A stretch of DNA of 6,173 nucleotides from DATLFS01 sp035540935 (GTDB taxonomy: Bacteria > Actinomycetota > CADDZG01 > WHSQ01): contig DATLFS010000125.1 in the NCBI GenBank assembly GCA_035540935.1, forward strand, positions 1 through 6,173. Reading direction: 5' to 3'. Below, piece after piece: positions 1 through 6,125 of this stretch; within the stretch, counting starts at the first letter, position 1, and each line of letters opens with the position of its first letter. The notes beneath the pieces were generated by a model. The model ran no database searches, was not told where the DNA came from, and saw nothing but the letters and a program-made list of their open reading frames with translations. A program made the position numbers and the translations under genes.

Positions 1-1085
1 CCGCCTTCACCCGTAGTAGCGGCAGGCGTGGGCGTCGGCGGCGGCTCTGGCGTTGGTTCTGCGGATGGCGTCGGCTGAGGCTCCGGCGGCACCACGGGAG
101 GATCCTCTTCAGCGACCTGTGGAGCGTCGTTCGCGGCGCGGTGAACGACGAGGCGGCTGCTCTTCTGGGGGGCGCGCGCGGTCGTCGCCGCCGCGCTGCC
201 GGTGCCGATCGCGTTCTGAAGACCCTCGGCCGTCGCCGGGATCACGGCCGCGGCTCCCATCGAGGCAGTCCCCACGACGGCCACCGTCATCAGCGACGCA
301 ACCTTCTCCGTGACCGCCTGCCCGCAGTGCTGCAGGGCGCCGACGCAGGAGGAGACGGCGGGCGTGGCGGAAGAGACGACCTCGGCGACCTGCGACGTCC
401 CCGGGTTCTGCGGAACCTGACGGGCCTCTTCGCCCCCCTTACGGAAGCGGTCGAGGAGCCTGGCAGGGACGAGGACCTGCAGGGCCTCGCTGGGCCACGA
501 CCGCTTGAAGCCCTTGCGAGCGCGGTGGAGGAGCGCTTTCAGCTGGACGTCCGTGACGCCGAGGATCTCGGCGATGTCGCAGTAGGGGAGGCCCTCGAAG
601 TCCCGCAGCACGATCGCCGCCCGGTGAAGCGGGGGAAGCGAGTCGAGGACCTTACGGACGCGTCGACCCTCCGCCTTGCGGATGTAGATGACCTCAGGGT
701 CGGACATGCGGCCGACGGGCTCGGGCGCTTCGTCGAGCTCGTCGAACGCCGCCGCATCGCCCGGCTTGCGGCTGCGGGCCCGGAGCACGTCGAGGCAGCG
801 GTTCGTGGCGATGCGAGCGATCCACGCCCCGAGCTGGTAGCGGCCGTTGAAGCGCGGGAGGCCCTGGTAAACGCGGAGGAAGACCTCCTGGCACGCCTCT
901 TCGGCGTCGTGTTCGTCGCCCAGCATGCGGCGGCAGATGTTGCGCGCCCGGGGCATGTAGAGGTCGTAGATGCGCTCGTATGCCTCGGTGTCGCCCGCCT
1001 TGAACGCCAGGACGAGGTCGCGCTCTTCAGCGGGATCGAGGAGCTGTGGGCGCGGATGGAAGTCGTCCGCCCGGCGGGCAGTCAT
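1..1085 (-). CDS. ECF-family RNA polymerase sigma factor with C-terminal transmembrane extension (partial, runs off left edge)
   Basis: This reading frame is open from ATG at 1085 to the window edge, giving at least 361 residues with no stop. Sigma region 2 spans about residues 24-107: AGDTEAYERIYDLY, then the DAEEACQEVFLRVY core helix, then GAWIARIATNRCLDVLR. Region 4 spans about 140-195, with LDSLPPLHRAAIVLRDFEG and a helix-turn-helix around DIAEILGVTDVQLKALLHRAR. An ordinary ECF factor would end near residue 200. This one continues through a linker with C247 and C254, a hydrophobic stretch at about 262-282 that could be one membrane span, and a tail from about 325 rich in Pro, Glu and Thr. 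Inference: a sigma factor tethered to the membrane with an outward-facing tail, so release or tail sensing could control it. No separate anti-sigma gene is visible. A TGA lies eight codons upstream in frame with no other start between, so ATG 1085 is secure. It could instead be a soluble factor with a misjudged helix. Confidence 0.9.
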   Translation of the reverse strand, partial: MTARRADDFHPRPQLLDPAEERDLVLAFKAGDTEAYERIYDLYMPRARNICRRMLGDEHDAEEACQEVFLRVYQGLPRFNGRYQLGAWIARIATNRCLDVLRARSRKPGDAAAFDELDEAPEPVGRMSDPEVIYIRKAEGRRVRKVLDSLPPLHRAAIVLRDFEGLPYCDIAEILGVTDVQLKALLHRARKGFKRSWPSEALQVLVPARLLDRFRKGGEEARQVPQNPGTSQVAEVVSSATPAVSSCVGALQHCGQAVTEKVASLMTVAVVGTASMGAAAVIPATAEGLQNAIGTGSAAATTARAPQKSSRLVVHRAANDAPQVAEEDPPVVPPEPQPTPSAEPTPEPPPTPTPAATTGEG

Positions 1086-1091
1086 AGGTGA

Positions 1092-1120
1092 ATGATGCCC
1101 GACGCTGCGTCACGCGGCAA
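1092..1120 (-). promoter_or_regulatory. Candidate leaderless promoter of the sigma factor gene
   Basis: On the minus strand, TTGCCG (1120-1115) and CATCAT (1097-1092) are separated by 17 bases. Each matches four of six positions of the TTGACA and TATAAT consensus. The last T of the -10 would be at -7 relative to the A of the sigma ATG at 1085, so transcription would begin on the start codon. No Shine-Dalgarno sequence is visible before the ATG, which fits a leaderless mRNA. The boxes are imperfect, and an ECF-type autoregulated promoter cannot be excluded. Confidence 0.35.
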
Positions 1121-1174
1121 GCACAACGAGTAGTCGGCATAGCGACTCTTCGCTTGCTTGTATCGCCTAGCGGA

Positions 1175-1630
1175 TCAAGCTTCGACGAAGATGGTGCCGC
1201 GCATCCCCTGCTCGCCGTGGAAGCGGCACACGAAGTCGATCTCGCCGGCTGTGCTCGGGACGATCACGTCGACCCGTGAGCTCTGGTCGAATTGCAGCTC
1301 GACGTCGATGTCGAGCTCCTCGACGGTGAAGGTGTGTCCGTTGTCCCCGGTGTTCTCGAGGAGGAACGTCACCACCTCACCCGCCGGCACGCTCACCTCG
1401 TCCGGCCGGTACTCGTTGTCCACGAGCTCGATCTCGTGGCGAGGCCGGCCGGTTCTATCCTCGCCCTCGCCGAGCTCCTCGTCCGTCGGGTGCTCGGTAG
1501 GAAGGAGCTCCTCGGTCTGCGTGGGCCCCACCTCGGGCTCGCCGCCGCCATCACAGGCGGTCGCTCCGAGACCCAGGACCGCTACCGCGGCGAGCGACAC
1601 GATGCGTTTGTTTCTCTGGTGAAAGGTCAT
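1175..1630 (-). CDS. Cupredoxin-domain lipoprotein (putative type 1 copper protein), copy 1
   Basis: A 151-residue exported protein from ATG 1630. The N-terminus has a short basic region (HQRNKR), a hydrophobic core and a lipobox-like GATAC ending at C26, so it is probably a lipoprotein held in the outer leaflet of the cytoplasmic membrane. Residues 27-64 are an acidic, Pro/Thr-rich linker. Residues 65-151 form a plastocyanin/azurin-like beta domain. The type 1 copper ligands look complete: H99 in NGHTF, C135 and H138 in CRFH, and M143 in QGM. The role is inferred to be extracytoplasmic electron transfer or copper binding; the partner is unknown. An in-frame start at 1669 would add 13 residues ahead of the signal peptide. 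I prefer 1630 because it places the signal peptide at the N-terminus and has GAGG at 1641-1638. The gene is divergent from the response regulator and 89 nt upstream of the sigma gene. Confidence 0.88.
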   Translation of the reverse strand: MTFHQRNKRIVSLAAVAVLGLGATACDGGGEPEVGPTQTEELLPTEHPTDEELGEGEDRTGRPRHEIELVDNEYRPDEVSVPAGEVVTFLLENTGDNGHTFTVEELDIDVELQFDQSSRVDVIVPSTAGEIDFVCRFHGEQGMRGTIFVEA

Positions 1631-1637
1631 GTCCTTA

Positions 1638-1641
1638 CCTC
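1638..1641 (-). promoter_or_regulatory. Ribosome binding site deciding the cupredoxin copy 1 start
   Basis: GAGG on the minus strand sits 7 bases before ATG 1630, within AGAGGTAAGGAC. It supports 1630 over the longer in-frame start at 1669. Confidence 0.6.
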
Positions 1642-1674
1642 TACCCCAACTGAGGGCGGTGTGATGCACGTGAC

Positions 1675-1680
1675 TATGAT
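1675..1680 (+). promoter_or_regulatory. -10 box of a candidate leaderless promoter for the response regulator-selA operon
   Basis: TATGAT at 1675-1680 matches five of six bases of the -10 consensus. Its final T is exactly 7 bases before the A of ATG 1687, so the expected transcription start is the first base of the start codon. No Shine-Dalgarno sequence is present. The -35 region is poor: the best candidate is CTGAGG at 1650-1655, with a 19-base spacer. This suggests activator dependence or a promoter carried by its -10 element. Confidence 0.5.
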
Positions 1681-1686
1681 GCGGAC

Positions 1687-2349
1687 ATGACGGGCGAAAA
1701 CGTGCGAGTCGTCCTCGTCGACGACCACGACCTGCTTCGCCGCGGCATCCGCATGATGCTCGAGACCGAAGAGGGGATCGAGGTCGTAGGTGAAGCCGCC
1801 GACGGCGACGCCGCGCTCCGCCTCGTGGAGGATGAGGCCCCCGACGTCGTGATCATGGACGTCGTCATGCCGGGCAAAGACGGCATCGATGCGACCAAAG
1901 AGATCAAGGATCGGCATCCGAACGTCGGCGTGGTGGTGCTCTCCGGTCACGACGAGCGCCAGTTCGTCTTCGACGCGTTGAAAGCGGGCGCATCGGGTTA
2001 CCTCCTCAAGACCTCCGACCTCGACGAGGTGGTGACGACCGTCAAGGCGGTAGCACGGGGCGAGGCTTCGCTCGACCCCAACCTGGCGTCGCAGGTCCTC
2101 AGCGAATTCCAGCAGTACCAGAAGGCCGACACCGCCGAGGTCTTCCAACCGCTGACCCCGCGGGAGCGCGAGATCCTCAAGTACATGAGCGACGGCCTTC
2201 CGAACAAGACCATCGCGTCGCGCCTGCGCATCTCAGAGCGCACGGTCACGACGCACGTCGCGAACATCTATTCGAAGCTGCACGTGAACAACCGCGTCTC
2301 CGCGATCCAGGAAGCGATGCGGCGGCGGCTCCTCGACTTCAATCGCTAG
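1687..2349 (+). CDS. NarL/FixJ-type two-component response regulator
   Basis: A 220-residue DNA-binding response regulator with the usual two-domain layout and length. The receiver domain covers about residues 6-122: acidic pocket D12-D13, phosphoacceptor D58 in the DVVIMDVVMPG strand and loop, S86 at the Thr/Ser switch position, and K108 in YLLKT. A linker of about 30 residues follows. The LuxR-type helix-turn-helix spans about 155-216: LTPREREILKYM, then NKTIASRLRISERTVTTHVANIYSKL. All phosphotransfer residues are present, so it should be phosphorylated by a histidine kinase, but none is encoded in the window. ATG 1687 is the first start after an in-frame TGA at 1651-1653. The stop is 7 nt before selA, so the two are probably co-transcribed. 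Target genes cannot be read from the sequence; selA and the divergent cupredoxin are candidates only by position. Confidence 0.95.
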   Translation: MTGENVRVVLVDDHDLLRRGIRMMLETEEGIEVVGEAADGDAALRLVEDEAPDVVIMDVVMPGKDGIDATKEIKDRHPNVGVVVLSGHDERQFVFDALKAGASGYLLKTSDLDEVVTTVKAVARGEASLDPNLASQVLSEFQQYQKADTAEVFQPLTPREREILKYMSDGLPNKTIASRLRISERTVTTHVANIYSKLHVNNRVSAIQEAMRRRLLDFNR

Positions 2350-2356
2350 GCGCGCG

Positions 2357-3718
2357 ATGAACGACGCCGGGCCCTTCCGCGATCTGCCCGCCGTCGACCG
2401 CGTCGCGGCCGCGCTGCCGGAGGAGATCCCTCACGCCCTGCGGGTGCACGCGGCGCGCGCCGCGGTCGATGAAGCGAGAGCCGCGGCCGCGGCCGGACGT
2501 GAGATCGATCACGAGGTCATCGTCGCCGCGGCAAGCACGCGGGCCGTTGCCGCCCACCGTGGCTCTCTAATCCCCGTCCTCAATGCGACGGGCGTCTTGA
2601 TACACACGAACCTCGGCCGCGTCCCGCTCGGTGACGCGCAGCTCGATGCGGTGCGCGAGGTCGCTGCGGGTTACTCCACCCTCGAATACGACCTCGCTTC
2701 GGGGGGCCGCGGCAGCAGGCACGCACACGCAGAGGAGCTGCTCCGTCTGGCCACGGGTTGTGAGGCGGCGCTCGTCGCCAACAACAACGCGGCCGCGGTG
2801 CTGGTCGTCCTGGCGGCACTCTGCGCCGGACGTGAGGTCGTGGTCAGCCGCGGGGAGCTGGTCGAGATCGGCGGCGAGTTCCGGATCCCCGACGTGCTGG
2901 CGCAATCCGGCGCCCGCCTCGTCGAGGTCGGCACGACCAATCGGACGCACCTCGCCGATTACGAGCGTGCGATCGGACCCGACACCGCCGCGTTGATGAA
3001 GGTGCACCCCTCCAACTACCGGGTCGTGGGCTTCGCCGGATCGGTGAGCGAACGGGACCTGGGGCGCTTGGCGCGCGGCCGCGGGGTCCCTCTCGTCCAC
3101 GACCTCGGCTCCGGGTTGGTCGGGCACGGCGAGCTCGACTGGACCGAGGACGAACCGGCCCTGGTGGACTCGCTCGAGGTCGCCGACGTGGTCACGGCTT
3201 CCGGAGACAAGCTGCTCGGTGGTCCGCAGGCGGGGCTCATCCTCGGGCGGAGCGCCGCGATCGAGCGGATCGCGCGCCATCCGCTGATGCGCGCGGTGCG
3301 GCCGGACAAGATGACCCTCGCCGCGCTCGTGACCACGCTGCGCCTCCACCTGTCGGGGCGACGGGACGAGATCCCGCTCTGGAGGGCGGCCACGCAGCCG
3401 CTCGACGACCTAGAGAGGCGCGCTCGCGCGCTCGCCGAGACGGTCGGGGCGGCCGGCGAGGGGGCTAAGGCCGAGGTGATACGCACGAGCGCCGTGACGG
3501 GCGGCGGGTCGCTCCCGGGGCGCGACCTGGAATCCTGGGGCGTCTCCCTCGCACCTACAGAGGGCGGAGCGGACGAATTGGCCGCCGCGCTACGGCGCGC
3601 CGACCCTCCGGTGATCGGCCGCATCCAAGACGATCGTGTCGTCCTCGACCTTCGGAGCGTCGCTCCCGAAGATGACACGCGGTTGCGCGCCGCCGTAATG
3701 GACGCGCTCGGGCGCTAG
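2357..3718 (+). CDS. selA: L-seryl-tRNA(Sec) selenium transferase
   Basis: SelA is a cytoplasmic PLP enzyme that converts Ser-tRNA(Sec) to Sec-tRNA(Sec) using selenophosphate, the last step in bacterial selenocysteine synthesis. At 453 residues it has full family length. The N-terminal tRNA-binding domain begins with the typical LPAVDRV motif (residues 10-16). The core follows with NATGVLIHTNLGR (76-88), the STLEYDL segment (107-113), VANNNAAAVL (140-149), SRGELVEIGGEFRIPDV (164-180) and EVGTTNRTH (190-198). The PLP lysine is K285 in SGDKLLGGPQAG. R312 and R315 in RAVRPDKMTLAAL match the conserved active-site arginine segment. The C-terminal part ends in PPVIGRI and VLDLRSV, as in known SelA proteins. 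No strong Shine-Dalgarno precedes the ATG, only AGG at 2348-2350 overlapping the upstream stop, so translational coupling is likely. selB, selC and selD are not in the window. Confidence 0.97.
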   Translation: MNDAGPFRDLPAVDRVAAALPEEIPHALRVHAARAAVDEARAAAAAGREIDHEVIVAAASTRAVAAHRGSLIPVLNATGVLIHTNLGRVPLGDAQLDAVREVAAGYSTLEYDLASGGRGSRHAHAEELLRLATGCEAALVANNNAAAVLVVLAALCAGREVVVSRGELVEIGGEFRIPDVLAQSGARLVEVGTTNRTHLADYERAIGPDTAALMKVHPSNYRVVGFAGSVSERDLGRLARGRGVPLVHDLGSGLVGHGELDWTEDEPALVDSLEVADVVTASGDKLLGGPQAGLILGRSAAIERIARHPLMRAVRPDKMTLAALVTTLRLHLSGRRDEIPLWRAATQPLDDLERRARALAETVGAAGEGAKAEVIRTSAVTGGGSLPGRDLESWGVSLAPTEGGADELAAALRRADPPVIGRIQDDRVVLDLRSVAPEDDTRLRAAVMDALGR

Positions 3719-3719
3719 A

Positions 3720-4151
3720 TCAGCCGCGTACCCTGATCTTCCCGGTCATCCCCTGGCCGCGGTGGAACTCGCAATAGAAGTCGAGCGTCCCCGATTTCGG
3801 CGTCTCGAACTGCACGACCGAGCTCCCCATCGGCTCCACCGTCACGGAGATGTCGCGGTCGACGATGGTGAAGTTGTGGGGGAACCGACCCTTGTTCGCG
3901 AGCTCGATCGTGACCGTCTCGTCGGCCGGCACCTCGAGAGTCTCCGGCTGGAACGTCGAGTCGCGCATGTCGAGCGACAACGCCTCTTCTTCGGGCGCGT
4001 CCGGCTCCTCGGTCGTCGGTTCCTCCACCGCGGGTGTGGGCTCGGGAGTGGGCTCGACCGCCGGCTCCTCGCCGCCGCATGCCCACAGCGTCGAAAGGAG
4101 GATCGCCAGGACAATCTTGTGGAGCGATCGCATCCCCAGATGCTCGCGCAC
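3720..4151 (-). CDS. Cupredoxin-domain lipoprotein (putative type 1 copper protein), copy 2
   Basis: A 143-residue exported protein counted from GTG 4151. Its signal sequence, KIVLAILLSTLWAC, has a clear lipobox (LWAC) with lipidated C25. Residues 26-56 are a Pro/Glu/Thr-rich linker. The cupredoxin domain (about 57-143) carries H92 in PHNF, C127 and H130 in CEFH, and M135 in QGM: the full type 1 copper set, with C-to-H and H-to-M spacing identical to copy 1. It probably acts as a membrane-anchored electron carrier or copper binder. The GTG start is favoured by AGGCGG at 4164-4159, 7 bases upstream; ATG 4133 would give a shorter 137-residue protein with a more typical signal peptide and only GGGG immediately before it. 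It starts 11 nt after the peptidase stop, so the two genes are probably co-transcribed. Its TGA is one base from the selA stop on the other strand. Confidence 0.88.
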   Translation of the reverse strand: MREHLGMRSLHKIVLAILLSTLWACGGEEPAVEPTPEPTPAVEEPTTEEPDAPEEEALSLDMRDSTFQPETLEVPADETVTIELANKGRFPHNFTIVDRDISVTVEPMGSSVVQFETPKSGTLDFYCEFHRGQGMTGKIRVRG

Positions 4152-4158
4152 TACGGCG

Positions 4159-4164
4159 CCGCCT
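4159..4164 (-). promoter_or_regulatory. Ribosome binding site supporting the GTG start of cupredoxin copy 2
   Basis: AGGCGG on the minus strand, five of six bases of AGGAGG, lies 7 bases before GTG 4151. It overlaps the last two bases of the peptidase TAG stop, which favours coupled translation of the two genes. Confidence 0.5.
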
Positions 4165-6010
4165 ATCTAGAGGGCGCGATCGGCATCCGGACCTTGCTCG
4201 CCCCGAGCTCGACCGTGACCGTCGGCCTCATCGGGTCTGGGATCGTGTACGACGCGTCACTGCCGGCGATGACGATGCCCATGCGGTGCCCGCGGCCGAA
4301 GGTCCAGTCGTCTCCGAAGATCTCCCACCGGAGCCGGTAGGTCTCGCCCGGCACCACGGCGCTTACCTCGCGCTCGCTCTCCCGGTGTTTCGCGTCGAGC
4401 CATCCGCGGGACACGATCTCGATGTCCGTCGTGCCGTAGGTGGGCCGGACCTTGCGGTAGCAACCATCGTCTCGTGCGCTGCGGCCGCCCCAACAATCCT
4501 CCCGCTGCTGCGTCGTGACGCCGTCGAAGACCTTCGAGCGGCCATAGTCGACGAGCAGCGCGGTGAGGTTCGCGTCGGGACGGTCGATCGACGCACGGAT
4601 GTCGACTTCGATGGTTCCGCTGATACGCACGGCGCGCCGGAGCTTCGGCGTGAGGAACAACAACCGGTTGGGCGAGGCCGAGTCCGGGTTCGAGACCATC
4701 GCACTCTCCGACTGCAGCGGGTTATCCGAGAAAGAGACCGTCCCCGCCTCCGGGCGCGACCGCGTCAGCGCGCCGTCGCCGAGGAAGAACGTCTGGAAGC
4801 GGGTGCCGGGCGCGGGCCAGTCCCGCTCGCGCCTCCACACGCCGGGACGCACCTCCACGTCGGCGCGGGGCTCCTTGTCGATCCCGTTGTCGATGCCGTG
4901 CAGCGTGTGGTCGAACCAGCGGTGCAACGTCTCGACCCACTTCTCCCGCCGGAAGTCGAAGGGGTCGTCGTGCGCCGCCTGCGACAGCCAGATCTTGCGC
5001 TTGACGCCGCGGCGCGCGAGAGCGTCCCACCACTTCGTGAAGTTGTTGGGCTTGACGTTCCAGTCGTTGAGACCGTGGACGAGGAAGACCGACGCTCGCA
5101 CCTTCTTCGCGGAGGAGAAGTCGCGGTGGTCCCAGAAGTCGTCGTGGCTCCCGACCGGGTTCGCCGCGCGCGCCACGATCTCGGCGCCTTTCACGCTGCA
5201 CGGCCCGGTCTCGCCGACGGTCGCCTGCGCCCAGTCGACGCCGCGCTCCTCGTCGTCGCCCGGCTCCTGGTCGATGACGAACGAGAAGTTCGCCGGCGTG
5301 AGGTACGCGTTGAGATACTGCACCCCGTTGTTGAGGTGGTAGTCGTACCACCGGCTGATGGCCGCGATCGGAACGATCGTCGTCAGTCCCTTGACGCCGG
5401 TGGTCGCGGCGGCGTTCGCCACCGAGCCGTCGTAGGACTTGCCGATCATCCCTACCTTGCCGGTGGTCCAGGCAGCCGCGATTTCGCCGCCGGTCGCGTC
5501 GTAGGCGACGTTGCGTCCGTTCAGCCAGTCGACGGTCGCCTGCGCGTCGAGCGCCTCCTCCTCGCCGCCCAGCACCATGCAGCCCTCCGAGTTGCGCGTG
5601 CCGCGCATGTCTTGGAGGACGACCGCGTAGCCGCGCGGCACGAAGTAGTTGTCGTAGAAGAGCGGGAATCGCTGCGGGACGAAGTCGCCGTCCTCCTCGT
5701 CCTTGATCTCCGACTCGTTGCCGCGCCCGGTGCTCTGGTAGTAGGGGCTCATCTCGTAGATGACCGGCACGCGCAACCCCCGCTCGGTCTCGCGCGGCCT
5801 GATGATGTCGGTGGCGAGAAGATCGGGCTCTAGATCACCGTCGGCGTCGACGTACGACTGCACGTAGACGGTCTCGCGGATCGCGTCCTCGTAGGAGAAG
5901 ACCGGTTGGGTGACCCCGCGCGCTATCTGGATCGCGGGGCGCGGCGCGGCCTCGACCGGCGCGAACCCGAGCGATGCGGCGACGAGAGCGGCGAGGGCGA
6001 TGTTGCGCAT
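4163..6010 (-). CDS. Secreted S15-family X-Pro dipeptidyl-peptidase / CocE-NonD-type serine hydrolase
   Basis: A 615-residue alpha/beta hydrolase from ATG 6010. Residues 1-21 form a Sec signal peptide (hydrophobic ALAALVAASLGF, probable cleavage after VEA). The S15 catalytic domain carries nucleophile S192 in GKSYDG, D316 in HGLNDWNV and H347 in QAAHDDP, a complete triad in family order. QDMRGT (about 133-138) is the typical oxyanion-region motif. The C-terminal third (about 395-610) is the beta-sandwich found in PepX and CocE enzymes, with SGTIEVDIRASIDRPDANL and RMGIVIAGSD motifs. A DADGDLEPD segment at 55-63 looks like a calcium loop. The expected activity is release of X-Pro dipeptides outside the cytoplasm, although some relatives are esterases or acylases. 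An in-frame TTG at 6040 would add ten residues; I prefer ATG 6010 because the signal peptide then starts normally, but neither start has an ideal ribosome site. The cupredoxin follows after 11 nt. Confidence 0.92.
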   Translation of the reverse strand: MRNIALAALVAASLGFAPVEAAPRPAIQIARGVTQPVFSYEDAIRETVYVQSYVDADGDLEPDLLATDIIRPRETERGLRVPVIYEMSPYYQSTGRGNESEIKDEEDGDFVPQRFPLFYDNYFVPRGYAVVLQDMRGTRNSEGCMVLGGEEEALDAQATVDWLNGRNVAYDATGGEIAAAWTTGKVGMIGKSYDGSVANAAATTGVKGLTTIVPIAAISRWYDYHLNNGVQYLNAYLTPANFSFVIDQEPGDDEERGVDWAQATVGETGPCSVKGAEIVARAANPVGSHDDFWDHRDFSSAKKVRASVFLVHGLNDWNVKPNNFTKWWDALARRGVKRKIWLSQAAHDDPFDFRREKWVETLHRWFDHTLHGIDNGIDKEPRADVEVRPGVWRRERDWPAPGTRFQTFFLGDGALTRSRPEAGTVSFSDNPLQSESAMVSNPDSASPNRLLFLTPKLRRAVRISGTIEVDIRASIDRPDANLTALLVDYGRSKVFDGVTTQQREDCWGGRSARDDGCYRKVRPTYGTTDIEIVSRGWLDAKHRESEREVSAVVPGETYRLRWEIFGDDWTFGRGHRMGIVIAGSDASYTIPDPMRPTVTVELGASKVRMPIAPSR

Positions 6011-6024
6011 CCCGCCTGACTTTC

Positions 6025-6038
6025 GCCGCTCGAGCGGC
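6025..6038. repeat. 14-bp perfect palindrome upstream of the peptidase gene
   Basis: GCCGCTCGAGCGGC reads identically on both strands and is centred at 6031/6032, 15-28 bases before ATG 6010. If that start is right, it lies in the 5' leader and could be an operator or a leader hairpin. If TTG 6040 is used, it is coding sequence. Short GC palindromes are common in GC-rich DNA, so the role is unproven. Confidence 0.4.
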
Positions 6039-6053
6039 AACCCCTGTCGGACG

Positions 6054-6085
6054 CGGAAGAAGCGACCCGAAGGCCGCTTCTTCCG
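6054..6085 (-). terminator. Strong stem-loop, probable terminator of the gene entering from the right
   Basis: Bases 6054-6064 pair perfectly with 6075-6085, an 11-bp stem (CGGAAGAAGCG) with a 10-base loop. It lies 41 bases past the stop codon at 6126-6128 and 44 bases before the peptidase ATG on the same strand, so it separates two minus-strand units. There is no clean U-tract after it, only a pyrimidine-rich 3' arm. It may work as a GC-rich intrinsic terminator, a transcript-end stabiliser or a pause. Confidence 0.6.
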
Positions 6086-6088
6086 ATC

Positions 6089-6125
6089 GAGGAGCCGGGG
6101 GAAAGGGAAACCCCAGACCGTCCTC
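6089..6125 (-). other. Second, weaker hairpin in the 3' untranslated region of the right-edge gene
   Basis: GAGGA/TCCTC arms at 6125-6121 and 6093-6089 enclose an inner GGGG/CCCC pairing (6114-6111 with 6100-6097), with internal mismatches. It starts directly after the stop codon and precedes the stronger hairpin at 6054-6085. Together they could form a two-part terminator. The pairing is imperfect. Confidence 0.3.

Noticed and set aside
141..1091. Long plus-strand open frame of 316 codons
   Set aside because: It is antisense to the sigma factor, whose region 2 and region 4 motifs are unmistakable on the minus strand. The plus-strand translation is Arg/Ala/Asp-rich shadow sequence without motifs.
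1141..1154. Small hairpin AGCGA/TCGCT between the cupredoxin and sigma genes
   Set aside because: A 5-bp stem with a 4-base loop and no U-tract is too weak to call a terminator.
1082..1177. Possible selenocysteine read-through of the TGA ending cupredoxin copy 1, since the frame stays open for 30 codons to the sigma start
   Set aside because: The cupredoxin fold is already complete before the TGA (final strand GTIFVEA). The extension has no recognisable pattern, no clear SECIS-like hairpin follows the TGA, and a 30-codon open frame is expected by chance at this GC content.
1627..2148. Minus-strand open frame of 173 codons opposite the response regulator
   Set aside because: It is an antisense shadow; the plus strand carries all receiver and helix-turn-helix motifs.
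2567..3349. Minus-strand open frame of 260 codons opposite selA
   Set aside because: It is an antisense shadow of a highly conserved SelA core and shows no family motifs.
4034..5833. Plus-strand open frame of 599 codons opposite the peptidase
   Set aside because: The minus strand encodes a complete S15 catalytic triad, signal peptide and C-terminal domain. The plus frame is low in motifs and dominated by Arg, Val and Asp, typical of antisense shadows in GC-rich DNA.
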